In this document: positions 1 to 7,396 of the stretch, in pieces
Layout: each line of letters opens with the position of its first letter
Numbering within the stretch: the stretch's first letter is position 1
Assembly (NCBI GenBank): GCA_964361075.1
Contig: CAYHZL010000043.1
Span: 1 to 19,346, forward strand
Direction of reading: 5' to 3'
From: CAYHZL01 sp964361075
Lineage (GTDB): Bacteria; Bacteroidota; Ignavibacteria; UBA10030; UBA8401
DNA: 19,346 nt
Translations under genes and position numbers: made by a program
Notes under the pieces: generated by a model
Databases searched by the model: none
The model's input: only the letters and a program-made list of their open reading frames with translations
What the model was told of the DNA's origin: nothing

Positions 1-52
1 TTAGGGGAGGGAATTTTCTCCCCCTGAAAGGGGGAGAATCAAAGAGGGGGTG
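1..52. repeat. G-rich palindromic dispersed repeat, left-edge copy
   Basis: The window opens with TTAGGGGAGGG. A 10-bp perfect stem follows, TTCTCCCCCT (16-25) and AGGGGGAGAA (29-38) with loop GAA, and then AGAGGGGGTG. The same style of CCCTCCCC/GGGGAGGG repeat recurs at 14533-14580 inside punA and at 19312-19346. The first 11 bases of the window are identical to the last 11, so the element is probably cut by the window edge. It is seen as structure; its status as a genome-wide family is inferred from three copies. Confidence 0.7.
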
Positions 53-139
53 ATTTGAAATAAAAACGAATTTATAATTTGACACGCTGAGTAGTTACAA
101 AATTTTTTTTTAATGAACATATATTTATTCATCAACAAA

Positions 140-145
140 AGGAAG
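140..145 (+). promoter_or_regulatory. Shine-Dalgarno for the 151-447 gene
   Basis: AGGAAG lies 5 nt before the ATG at 151. This supports that start and shows that at least some genes in this genome use a Shine-Dalgarno. Confidence 0.6.
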
Positions 146-150
146 CACTG

Positions 151-447
151 ATGGCAAAAATTATCTTAACGATGCAGTACGAAGTGTTAGAAGAAAAACG
201 CAGCGAATATTTCAGCGTAATTCAAGAATTAAAAACTCATCATTCTACAAATCATTTTGTAGAGTATTCTGTCTATGAAATAAAAGGAAAGCGTAATAAT
301 TTTACAGAAATGTTTCTTGCTCATTCAGAAGAGTCGTATAAAAAATTTGAAGAAAGCGAAGACGAAGCTGCTGATACATTAGCAGAAAAGTTAACGTCGT
401 GTATCAACGGTAAAATTAAATATGCAACTTATACCGAAACTGTCTAA
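151..447 (+). CDS. Small alpha/beta protein, possibly dimeric alpha-beta barrel (ABM-like)
   Basis: This is a 98-residue soluble protein with no signal peptide or membrane segment. Its pattern is an N-terminal strand (AKIILTMQYEV), a helix rich in E and K (residues 14-29), further strands (HFVEYSVYEIKG, FTEMFLAHS), an acidic helix (about 60-80) and a last strand (KIKYATYTE). That beta-alpha-beta-beta-alpha-beta order resembles the ferredoxin-like fold of the antibiotic biosynthesis monooxygenase/dimeric alpha-beta barrel superfamily, but I see no family-specific catalytic motif, so the call is fold-level only. The start has an AGGAAG ribosome site. It lies 15 nt upstream of the hemerythrin-like gene and is probably co-transcribed with it. 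A role in redox or NO/O2 handling would be a guess based on that neighbour. Confidence 0.5.
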   Translation: MAKIILTMQYEVLEEKRSEYFSVIQELKTHHSTNHFVEYSVYEIKGKRNNFTEMFLAHSEESYKKFEESEDEAADTLAEKLTSCINGKIKYATYTETV

Positions 448-462
448 AAAATTTTAAACGCT

Positions 463-939
463 ATGCTTGCACGAGATCCGATAGCAATGTTTATGAAAGA
501 GCACGAGCTTGCGCTTGAGCAATTACATATCCTAAAAAAAGTATCGCAAGAAATTAAAAAGAAAGGGTTTTCCGATAAATCCATTCAGCAACTTGTAAAA
601 GCTGCTGAGTACATTAATGAGGAAGTAACCGAGCATAATGCAAAGGAAGAAAAAATTCTTCTTCCTATTATTGACCAACATTATGACGGTCCGTCTGCAA
701 ATATTCGCGATGATCATCGCAAGATGGCAAAGCTCAATAAAAAACTTCGCATCAGCTTGAATTCGTTTCTTGAAAACAATAACGACAAAGTTGCAAAATC
801 GGAATTATGCGAAGCGGCAGAAGAGATTGTTCAATTGATGGTGAATCATATCCACAAGGAAAATCAAATTATTTTTCCGATGATTAAAAAAATCCTTCCC
901 AAAGATCAGCTTCGAGAACTTGTAAAAAAAATGATCTAA
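463..939 (+). CDS. Hemerythrin-like (HHE) cation-binding protein
   Basis: This 158-residue protein is predicted to form a four-helix bundle with a non-heme di-iron site. It would bind O2 or NO, or sense or store iron, in the cytoplasm; no signal peptide is seen. The likely ligands are visible: H14 in KEHELAL, the HxxxE pair H58/E62 (HNAKE), H85 (DDHRKM) and a second HxxxE, H129/E133 in NHIHKEN. H73 and H131 are also available. The length is typical of single-domain HHE proteins. The ATG at 463 lacks a clear Shine-Dalgarno. Its product may be made by coupling to the gene 15 nt upstream. Transcription ends at the hairpin at 943-980. Proteins of this family are often linked to NO or oxygen response, but the exact role here is not shown by the sequence. 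Confidence 0.85.
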   Translation: MLARDPIAMFMKEHELALEQLHILKKVSQEIKKKGFSDKSIQQLVKAAEYINEEVTEHNAKEEKILLPIIDQHYDGPSANIRDDHRKMAKLNKKLRISLNSFLENNNDKVAKSELCEAAEEIVQLMVNHIHKENQIIFPMIKKILPKDQLRELVKKMI

Positions 940-942
940 CAA

Positions 943-980
943 AAAAAGCCTGACAGAATAAATGATCTGTCAGGCTTTTT
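943..980. terminator. Bidirectional intrinsic terminator
   Basis: A perfect 14-bp stem (arms 943-956 and 967-980, AAAAAGCCTGACAG and its complement) encloses a 10-nt loop. The A-run on the left arm and T-run on the right make it a rho-independent terminator in both directions. It sits between the stops of the convergent hemerythrin-like gene (939) and the M28 peptidase gene (1002), so it can serve both transcripts. Confidence 0.9.
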
Positions 981-1001
981 AGTTACAGATTCCAACAATA
1001 A

Positions 1002-2792
1002 TTAATTTCTTTTTTCTAAAGTTACTTTCACCGTAATTTTTTCTTTTCCTCGCACAACAATCACTTCAACAACATCGCCCGGTTTGTAATCTTGAATTGC
1101 ATACGTGTAGTCATACACATTTTTGATTTCAAACTTTCCAAATTTAATCAGCACATCGTCCGCTTGTAAACCTGCTTTCGATGCCGGACTGTTTTCCCGC
1201 ACGCCGGAAAGTTTCATTCCCTCAGTCTGTTCCGAATAATCCGGAATAGTACCAACATAGACTCTATATCCGCGGCTATCACCCGAAGATTGCGACGGTG
1301 ATTGTGTTTTAATAAAATCAGGACGAACGGTAGTTGTATCAATTTCAACTGCAAGCTGTGCAATGTAGCGAACTAATGATGCTTCACCTGCGATATTAAT
1401 TTTTTCAAAATCATCAGATGGCTTATGGTAATCTTCGTGAAGACCTGTGAAGAAAAAGAGAACAGGAATGTTTTTTCCGAAAAATGCTGCGTGGTCACTT
1501 GGTCCGAATCCATCTTTTATAAATTTTAATACGAAAGAAGAATCATTGTTGTACTTGCTCAGTAAATTATTCCAATTCGAAGAAGTGCCGGTTCCCTGAA
1601 TGGTGAGAGTTTTTTCTTTCAAACGTCCAACCATATCTAAATTAATCATTGTCGCAGACCGTTCGAGAGAAAGAATGGGATGCTTCGTATAATACAGAGA
1701 ACCGAGTGTCCCCATTTCTTCACCGGAAAAACCGATGAACACGATATTTCGTTTTAATAATTTTTGTTGTGTGGAAAGAGATCGCGCTAATTCAATCATT
1801 CCGGAAGTTCCCGAAGCATTGTCATCTGCGCCATTGTGAATTTCATTTTTATCCGGTGCAAGAGAACCGGAACCTTCGCCGCCATAGCCGAGATGATCGT
1901 AATGTGCACCGATAACAAGATGCTCTGTGTTTGTCGTATCGGTTACTTGCAGTAAGCCAACAACGTTTGAAGTAGGTTTTCTGATTTCATGAAGCGATGT
2001 TACTAAAGAAATACGAACAGAATTGAGTTCAAGAGAAAATGGTTTTTTGTTTCTAACAATTTTTTGTTGAAGCGAATCAACTGTAAGTTTATTTCCTTTC
2101 AGCCATTCATTGACAATTGCACGGTTTACAGTTAACACAGGAATGCCGCTGTTGCTGAAAGAGTTATCGTATTTCAATTTAATAAGTCTGTCGGTGGAAT
2201 CATCGGCAGTGGCAGTAACTATCAACAGAGCTTTTGCGCCACGCTCACGCGCCTGCAATGTTTTATTTCTCAGCGCTGAATATTTTGCAAAACTCGAATG
2301 TGGATTATCGCCATCGGGAGAAAAACGAAGCACGAGAACAATTTTATCTTTCACATCACAATTTGCGTAATCATTATAGACTGAATCCGATGCATTGATT
2401 CCGTACCCTGCAAAAATTAGCGTGCCGCTCACACTGCTGTTTGATGAAAAGGAAAGCGGTTGGAAATCAGTTTTCACCGCATAGTTCTTTTCTTTTTTTG
2501 AAATCAGTGCTGTCAAAGAATTATTTCCGTCGAGTTGTATCTCTTTCACAACTTCAAAATTTTGGAAGTACGTTCCATTGTCTCCGATCGGTTTCAATCC
2601 GATATTTTTAAATTGCGTTGCAATATATTCTGCGGCAAGGCGATTACCTGCTTCACCTGTTTCTCTGCCTTGTAACGCATCGGAAGCAAGATAGTGAAAA
2701 TGAGATCGCAGATGTAACTGGAGTGAATCTTCCGCTGCATGAAGAACGGAACACGAGAGTGCATACATAAAAAATGTTCGTAGAGTTTTCAT
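1002..2792 (-). CDS. Exported M28-family zinc aminopeptidase with PA and PDZ domains
   Basis: This 596-residue protein has an N-terminal signal peptide (about residues 1-19, ending HAA). DALQGRETG (about 38-46) is typical of the start of these M28 proteins. A PA-like region spans about 120-260. The M28 catalytic domain spans about 275-485 and the C-terminal PDZ domain about 505-595 (GVRENSPASKAGLQADDVLIKFG). Expected metal and catalytic residues are present: H297 and D299 in GAHYDH, D323 in GADDNASG, E358/E359 in SGEEMG, D386 in NLDMVGR and H456 in DYHKPSDD. It should act on peptides in the periplasm or outside the cell. The ATG directly abuts the stop codon of the upstream dehydrogenase gene, with AAGGAA inside that gene as ribosome site. 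This implies coupled translation. Substrate preference cannot be read from the sequence. Confidence 0.92.
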   Translation of the reverse strand: MKTLRTFFMYALSCSVLHAAEDSLQLHLRSHFHYLASDALQGRETGEAGNRLAAEYIATQFKNIGLKPIGDNGTYFQNFEVVKEIQLDGNNSLTALISKKEKNYAVKTDFQPLSFSSNSSVSGTLIFAGYGINASDSVYNDYANCDVKDKIVLVLRFSPDGDNPHSSFAKYSALRNKTLQARERGAKALLIVTATADDSTDRLIKLKYDNSFSNSGIPVLTVNRAIVNEWLKGNKLTVDSLQQKIVRNKKPFSLELNSVRISLVTSLHEIRKPTSNVVGLLQVTDTTNTEHLVIGAHYDHLGYGGEGSGSLAPDKNEIHNGADDNASGTSGMIELARSLSTQQKLLKRNIVFIGFSGEEMGTLGSLYYTKHPILSLERSATMINLDMVGRLKEKTLTIQGTGTSSNWNNLLSKYNNDSSFVLKFIKDGFGPSDHAAFFGKNIPVLFFFTGLHEDYHKPSDDFEKINIAGEASLVRYIAQLAVEIDTTTVRPDFIKTQSPSQSSGDSRGYRVYVGTIPDYSEQTEGMKLSGVRENSPASKAGLQADDVLIKFGKFEIKNVYDYTYAIQDYKPGDVVEVIVVRGKEKITVKVTLEKRN

Positions 2793-3512
2793 TTACAATG
2801 TTCCTTTAAATTGTTGAGCGTCTATTGATTTTCCTGTTACATGTTTTGAAAAGTCGGAAGAGAGATATACAAACACATCAAGAACATCCGCCGGATTTTT
2901 TGCTATCACTTTATCACCATGCATATATGCTTTCTGCCGCATTTCAGTTTTCATTGGTCCCGGATTAACCGCATTCACTCGTATGTGTTTACTTTTTAGT
3001 TCTTCAGCAAGCCCTTGCGTTAGACCTTCAACAGCAAACTTGGAGACACCGTATGCGCCCCAATTTTCTTTATTTATTTTTCCAACCGAAGAGCTGACAT
3101 TAATAATTGAACCGCCGCTCGAATCGAAAAGAGGAATAGCGTGTTTCGTTAAATAGAAAACACCATTCAGATTTACAGAAAGCGTTTTGTGCCATTCCAT
3201 AGAAGGATAATCAGCAATGGGAACGCGCGCACCTAACACGCTTGCGTTATTAACAAGAATGTGGATGTTGCCGTACGTGTTGTAACAGTTATGAATAAAT
3301 TCGCGCGATTGGTTTTCATCGGAAACATCTGCTTGCTCGCAATGAAATTTTCCGCCTGAAGAAAGAATTTCTAATTGAAGAGAGCGAAGCAAATCCGTAT
3401 TGCGTGCACAGACACAGACGAATGCACCTTCTTTGATAAAACGAATTGCCAGCGCTCTGCCTAATCCTTTTGATGCACCGCTGATGACCGCAATTTTATT
3501 TTGCAGTTTCAC
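2793..3512 (-). CDS. Short-chain dehydrogenase/reductase (SDR), classical type
   Basis: This 239-residue cytosolic NAD(P)-dependent oxidoreductase has a Rossmann fold. The cofactor motif is SGASKGLGRA (G12, G16, G18). NNAS (88-91) replaces the usual NNAG. The active site is N114, the serine cluster S140-S142, and Y154-x-x-x-K158 in YGVSK. NPGPMKTEM (183-191) matches the usual PG motif after the sixth strand. The length is normal for the family. The start is GTG with GGAAA upstream. It is the middle gene of a tight minus-strand operon: 3 nt after the propeller gene stop and 0 nt before the M28 peptidase start. The substrate is unknown, and many such SDRs resemble 3-oxoacyl-ACP reductases without taking part in fatty acid synthesis. 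Confidence 0.9.
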   Translation of the reverse strand: MKLQNKIAVISGASKGLGRALAIRFIKEGAFVCVCARNTDLLRSLQLEILSSGGKFHCEQADVSDENQSREFIHNCYNTYGNIHILVNNASVLGARVPIADYPSMEWHKTLSVNLNGVFYLTKHAIPLFDSSGGSIINVSSSVGKINKENWGAYGVSKFAVEGLTQGLAEELKSKHIRVNAVNPGPMKTEMRQKAYMHGDKVIAKNPADVLDVFVYLSSDFSKHVTGKSIDAQQFKGTL

Positions 3513-3515
3513 AAA

Positions 3516-4538
3516 TTATTTCCAATCGGCAATAAACATATTTATTTCGTGACGTGATGTCGCATTACGGCTTGATGAGAAAACGAATTTTTTACCATCC
3601 GAGCTGAACATCGGAAAACCATCAAAGCCGGGGGAGAAGGTAACTTGTTCAAGATTTTTTCCGTCTGTATCAATTAAAAACAGATCGAAATTCCAACCTT
3701 TAATATCATGCACATTTGAAGAAAAAATAATTTTCTTTCCATCAGGAGTAAAGAATGGTCCAAAATTCGCCGCACCATTGTTCGTAATTTGCCGTTTGTT
3801 TGTTCCATCGGCATTGATGATGAATAAATCCATTTGCGTAGGCTTCACTAATTCCTGCGCCAATAAATCCTCACCAAGTTTTTGATCAACAGAATCTTTT
3901 GGATGATGTGCACGATACACAATTTGTTTTCCATCAGGAGAAAAGAAAGCGCCGCCGTCGTATCCTTTATCGAATGTCAGTCGTTGTTGATTCGAACCAT
4001 CAGCATTCATCAGATATAATTCCAAATCGCCATCACGCGCGGATGTAAAGACAATCTGTTTTCCGTCCTGAGAAATTGTTGCCTCAGCATCGTAACCATC
4101 TGCAATGGTGATTTGTTTTAAATTGGAACCATCCGGATTTGCAGTAAAAATATCGAACGATTTATACACTCCCCAGACATATCCTTTCGAACGATCGGCT
4201 TCCGGCGGACAATTTTTTCCGCCAAGATGAGTGGATGCGTAAAGAATTTTTTTTCCGTCAGGATAAAAATAGGCGCAGGTTGTTCTTCCGGTTCCACTGC
4301 TTACTAAATGATTATTAGTTCCGTCCACATTCATAATAAATATTTGATCGCACTTAAAACTATCACGTGTGGTCTGATAGATGAGTTGCTTTTCATCAGC
4401 AGAAAAATATGCTTCGGCATTTGTACCGCCAAAGGTAAGTTGTTTAATATTGGCAAGATGTTTTTCGTCTGGTGTATTTTGAGTTTGCCCGTAAAGAAAT
4501 GAAGCGGAGAGAAGGGTGAGAAGTAGAATATTCTTCAT
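3516..4538 (-). CDS. Exported TolB-like PD40 beta-propeller protein
   Basis: I place the start at the ATG at 4538, because it gives a clean signal peptide (MKNILLLTLLSASFLYGQ) and AAGGAA lies about 7 nt upstream. A longer reading from 4589 would add 17 residues that spoil the signal. The 340-residue product carries about five to six PD40 repeats of the form PDGKxIxFxSxRDGxxxLYxMNADGSNxxxLT, clearly near residues 30-60, 75-105, 140-205, 235-265 and 280-320. It probably forms a periplasmic beta-propeller like the C-terminal domain of TolB. There is no TolB N-terminal domain and no peptidase domain, so it is more likely a binding or scaffold protein than TolB itself. It is the first gene of the operon with the SDR and M28 peptidase genes. 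Confidence 0.82.
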   Translation of the reverse strand: MKNILLLTLLSASFLYGQTQNTPDEKHLANIKQLTFGGTNAEAYFSADEKQLIYQTTRDSFKCDQIFIMNVDGTNNHLVSSGTGRTTCAYFYPDGKKILYASTHLGGKNCPPEADRSKGYVWGVYKSFDIFTANPDGSNLKQITIADGYDAEATISQDGKQIVFTSARDGDLELYLMNADGSNQQRLTFDKGYDGGAFFSPDGKQIVYRAHHPKDSVDQKLGEDLLAQELVKPTQMDLFIINADGTNKRQITNNGAANFGPFFTPDGKKIIFSSNVHDIKGWNFDLFLIDTDGKNLEQVTFSPGFDGFPMFSSDGKKFVFSSSRNATSRHEINMFIADWK

Positions 4539-4570
4539 TAAAATTTCCTTTTTGAGTTTGTCGTTAGTTG

Positions 4571-4679
4571 CTGATGTTACGCAAAACAAAATTTTTTTTT
4601 TAATGATGCCATGACTTTTGCGAATTGATATTAAGTCATGGCATCATTCGCGGCAAAAACACGTTCCGCGTAACTTCAG
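4571..4679. repeat. Nested palindromic element upstream of ctaA
   Basis: The inner arms 4602-4617 (AATGATGCCATGACTT) and 4633-4648 are a perfect 16-bp inverted repeat around a 15-nt spacer. The outer arms 4571-4582 and 4668-4679 (CTGATGTTACGC versus complement of GCGTAACTTCAG) match at 11 of 12 positions. The whole lies in the 258-nt divergent gap between the PD40 gene (starts 4538) and ctaA (starts 4797). It shares the core ATGCCATGA with the element at 5863-5993 on the other side of ctaA. It could be a dispersed repeat, a binding site for a dimeric regulator, or a transcript hairpin. The rest of the gap shows no gene. Confidence 0.7.
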
Positions 4680-4796
4680 TTCGTTGTTCAAAATTATGGA
4701 TAAGCAAGTGCAGAAGCAAGGTTTTCGATGAATATGAAATGAAAAATTTGTATCTTTTTGTACAGTAACAAGTTTCAAAACAAAAATTTTATTATC

Positions 4797-5813
4797 ATGT
4801 ACAACAAATCATTACACTACTTTGCAATATTTGTGGCTGCGTGCACATTTCTTCTTATTTTTGCAGGCGGTTTGGTAACAAGCACCGGCTCCGGATTGTC
4901 CGTTCCTGATTGGCCCACAACGTACGGTGAAAACATGTTCACATTTCCGCTGCATAAATGGACGGGCGGAATTCAATTTGAACACGGTCATCGTCTCATT
5001 GCATCGGCTGTAGGTTTTCTAACGCTGATTCTTTCTTTTTGGTTATGGAAAAAAGACGAACGCAAAATGATGCGCGTATTTGGTTTTTATACACTCGGCG
5101 CAGTACTATTACAAGGGCTGTTAGGCGGCTTGACTGTTTTATATTTACTGCCGGCACCTATTTCTGTCGGTCATGCAATGTTAGCACAAACATTTTTTTG
5201 CTTCACAGCGTCAATAGCGCTTTTTACATCGCAATGGTGGAAAGAAGAATTAACACTGATACTTCCCACAAAAGGATTTACAATTCTTTGGTTGATGATT
5301 GGCGTAACAGTGGTGGTATTTATTCAACTCATGTTCGGTTCGTTGATGCGTCATACATATTCAGGATTAGTTGTGCCCGATTTTCCATTAGCTTTCGGAC
5401 AAATTTTTCCTTCACTTAGCTCTGATGCTGTTGCACGATATAATGCTACACTGATAGAACAAGGAGTTCGTCATACAGCCGATACGCCAATTGCGACATA
5501 TCAAATTCTTGTTCACTTGTTACACAGAAGTTGGGCTTACGTTGTTACAGCTCTTGTAATTGTATCTTCGATTAAAATCATTCGAGCAAAATTTCTCCCC
5601 GAACGCATTCGAGATTTAGGATATAAATTATTAGAATTAGTATTGTTACAATTTGCACTTGGTGCATTTACGGTACTCACGCATAAATCTGTCATCATCA
5701 CAACGCTTCATGTGGCAATCGGCTCGCTCGTTTTGGTTGTTTCAGTTCTTATCACTCTGCATTTGCTCAAGATTTTCGGATTTAAATTTGAGAAGAAAGA
5801 TTTTGTTGGATAA
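4797..5813 (+). CDS. ctaA: Heme A synthase (CtaA/COX15 family)
   Basis: This is a membrane protein of about 338 residues with eight predicted helices in two homologous four-helix halves. It oxidises the C8 methyl of heme O to the formyl of heme A for aa3-type cytochrome oxidase. Family marks are GGLVTSTGSGLSVPDWPTTYG (24-44), the heme-pocket histidines H63/H65 (FEHGHR), H126 (VGHAML), H243 (LLHRSWAYV) and H305 (TTLHVAIGS), and the second-half counterpart SGLVVPDFPLAFGQ. The cysteine pair that many CtaA proteins have in the first external loop (CPDWPLC type) is absent; the loop reads VPDWPTT. I chose ATG 4797. A TTG at 4758 would add 13 poorly conserved residues. No Shine-Dalgarno is seen. ctaB follows after a 200-nt repeat-filled gap. 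Confidence 0.92.
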   Translation: MYNKSLHYFAIFVAACTFLLIFAGGLVTSTGSGLSVPDWPTTYGENMFTFPLHKWTGGIQFEHGHRLIASAVGFLTLILSFWLWKKDERKMMRVFGFYTLGAVLLQGLLGGLTVLYLLPAPISVGHAMLAQTFFCFTASIALFTSQWWKEELTLILPTKGFTILWLMIGVTVVVFIQLMFGSLMRHTYSGLVVPDFPLAFGQIFPSLSSDAVARYNATLIEQGVRHTADTPIATYQILVHLLHRSWAYVVTALVIVSSIKIIRAKFLPERIRDLGYKLLELVLLQFALGAFTVLTHKSVIITTLHVAIGSLVLVVSVLITLHLLKIFGFKFEKKDFVG

Positions 5814-5862
5814 AATTAAAATGGAATCTGAAGTACATTGTAACTACTCACCGTGCCTTTAA

Positions 5863-5993
5863 AGTCATGCCATGAGTTACTTTTTGATTCGCCGCGGCGA
5901 ATAAAACTTGTCCCGAAGGGATGGATTCCCACAACATTCACCAAAACATTAGACAAATCCCGAAGGGATGGCTTAGCCACTCATGGCATGACT
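5863..5993. repeat. Inverted-repeat-bounded element between ctaA and ctaB
   Basis: A perfect 15-bp inverted repeat, AGTCATGCCATGAGT (5863-5877) and its complement (5979-5993), bounds 131 bp. Inside are a 16-bp perfect palindrome, ATTCGCCGCGGCGAAT (5887-5902), and two direct copies of TCCCGAAGGGATGG (5911-5924 and 5958-5971). The same GTCCCGAAGGGAT word occurs on the minus strand at 15150-15162. It occupies most of the 200-nt gap between ctaA and ctaB and contains no plausible gene. It looks like a non-autonomous dispersed element or a strongly structured intercistronic RNA. Confidence 0.75.
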
Positions 5994-6013
5994 GAGTAGA
6001 TACAGTAAATTTA

Positions 6014-6922
6014 TTGAATACAATTTCTGTGAAGCAACGCTCTGCAATTAAAATAGTTCATGATTTATGGCTGCTCATGAAACCGGAATTGACACTTCTT
6101 TCGGTGTTCACTTCTGTATGCAGTGCGTATCTTGCCGTAAAAGAAAATTATTATTTTGATGTTGCACAGTATGTCTCTCTTGCTATCGGCACGTTGCTTG
6201 TCGGCGGTGGAGCCGGTGCATTGAATCAATATGCCGAGCGCGAGTACGATGCGTTGATGAAACGGACTGAAAAACGTCCCGTGCCCGAAGGTAGAATTTT
6301 GCCAAATGAAGCATTATTGTGGGGGATTATAATTTCGATTGCTGGTATTGCTGTTCTCACTCTTGCTTTAAATATTTTAAGTGGATTGCTTGCTGCGTTA
6401 ACTCTTACAACATATCTTTTTTTTTACACTCCGCTGAAAAGGATTACAAGCGTTGCGACAATTATTGGCGCCGTGCCGGGTGCACTTCCAATATTAATCG
6501 GTTGGGCAGCGGTGCGCAATGAAATTACCATTGAAGCAGTTAGTCTGTTCGCCATTCTTTTTTATTGGCAGATGCCACATTTTTATTCCATCGCATGGCT
6601 CTATCGCAACGATTATGCGCGGGCGAAATTTCAACTGCTTTCTGTCATTGACGCAACAGGAAAGATGCTGGCTTCCCGAGTGAATCTGAATTTATTTCTT
6701 CTTTTTCTTGTCAGCACAACGCCGGCATTACTCGGATTTGTTTCAATGCAATATTTATTTGGCGCAATTATTACAAGCGGATTATTTTTATTGTATGGAA
6801 TGAAATTTTCCAGAAAAGTTTCACTGCAAGATTCTTCACAAGTCTATGCCAGCAAACTCTTTTTTGCATCAATAGCGTACCTGCCGATTATTTTCACACT
6901 CATGATCATTTATAAAAAATAA
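6014..6922 (+). CDS. ctaB: Protoheme IX farnesyltransferase (heme O synthase, CtaB/COX10)
   Basis: This 302-residue integral membrane prenyltransferase of the UbiA superfamily transfers farnesyl from farnesyl diphosphate to heme B to make heme O, the substrate of the adjacent CtaA. About eight to nine membrane helices are apparent. The allylic-diphosphate/Mg site is NQYAEREYDALMKRTEKRP (71-89): N71, E75 in place of the commonest aspartate, and D79. Other family marks are YTPLKRIT (138-145), GAVPGALPILIGW (152-164) and WQMPHFYSIAWLYRNDYARA (185-204). The start is taken as TTG at 6014, which gives the usual short cytosolic leader before LWLLMKPELTLLS. GTG 6029 and ATG 6077 are alternatives, the last probably too short. 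No Shine-Dalgarno is visible. The next gene begins 5 nt after its stop. Confidence 0.93.
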   Translation: MNTISVKQRSAIKIVHDLWLLMKPELTLLSVFTSVCSAYLAVKENYYFDVAQYVSLAIGTLLVGGGAGALNQYAEREYDALMKRTEKRPVPEGRILPNEALLWGIIISIAGIAVLTLALNILSGLLAALTLTTYLFFYTPLKRITSVATIIGAVPGALPILIGWAAVRNEITIEAVSLFAILFYWQMPHFYSIAWLYRNDYARAKFQLLSVIDATGKMLASRVNLNLFLLFLVSTTPALLGFVSMQYLFGAIITSGLFLLYGMKFSRKVSLQDSSQVYASKLFFASIAYLPIIFTLMIIYKK

Positions 6923-6927
6923 CTACA

Positions 6928-7344
6928 ATGGATTATTCACTATTGCCGACAATCAATGCATTCTTTAATCTCACCAGTTTTACATTGTTAATTCTGGGGT
7001 ATCGTTACATCAAAAATGGGGAGAGGGAAAAACACAGGAAGGCGATGCTTTCTGCAGTTGCAAGTTCAATACTCTTCCTTTCATTTTATTTACTCTACCA
7101 TGCAAAAGTTGGTTCAGTGCATTTTCAGGGAACAGGAACTGCACGAACATTCTATTTAGCAATTCTCATTTCACATTCAATACTTGCTGTAACAATTGTA
7201 CCGATGATTGTTCTGACGTTGAAGAGGTGTGTGCAAGGGAACTACAACCTTCATAAAAAGATTGCAAAAAAAACATTGCCATTGTGGTTGTATGTTTCTG
7301 TTACCGGCGTGGTTGTATATGTAATGCTCTACCATATTTATTAA
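6928..7344 (+). CDS. DUF420 / CtaM-like membrane protein
   Basis: This 138-residue protein has four predicted membrane helices: about 8-25, 40-58, 72-98 and 115-136. It matches the DUF420 family by pattern: LPTINAFFNLTSFTLLILGYRYIKNGEREKHRKAM at the N-terminus, LYHAKVG, SHSILAVTIVPMIVLTL and HKKIAKKTLPLWLYVSVTGVVVYVMLY. Conserved histidines H36, H58 and H84 are visible. Members of this family (CtaM/YozB) are known in Firmicutes as needed for heme A-containing cytochrome oxidase assembly or activity. Here it follows ctaB by 5 nt, which fits that role. It almost certainly shares a transcript with ctaB. The oxidase structural genes are not in this window. Confidence 0.85.
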   Translation: MDYSLLPTINAFFNLTSFTLLILGYRYIKNGEREKHRKAMLSAVASSILFLSFYLLYHAKVGSVHFQGTGTARTFYLAILISHSILAVTIVPMIVLTLKRCVQGNYNLHKKIAKKTLPLWLYVSVTGVVVYVMLYHIY

Positions 7345-7396
7345 TGTAGAGAGAACAAATAATGCCCTAACATTAAAATACAATTGTGATGCCTTT

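Noticed and set aside
79..84. TTGACA upstream of the first gene, considered as a -35 hexamer
   Set aside because: No matching -10 hexamer lies 16-18 nt downstream, only a T-run, and promoters in this assemblage often differ from the sigma-70 consensus.
4758..4796. An upstream TTG start for ctaA
   Set aside because: It would add 13 polar residues unlike the family N-terminus. The ATG at 4797 gives a normal short leader before the first helix.
5911..5971. Direct repeats TCCCGAAGGGATGG 47 nt apart, considered as a CRISPR or att pair
   Set aside because: There are only two copies, each itself partly palindromic, and no cas genes or integrase are present. They belong to the dispersed repeat element.
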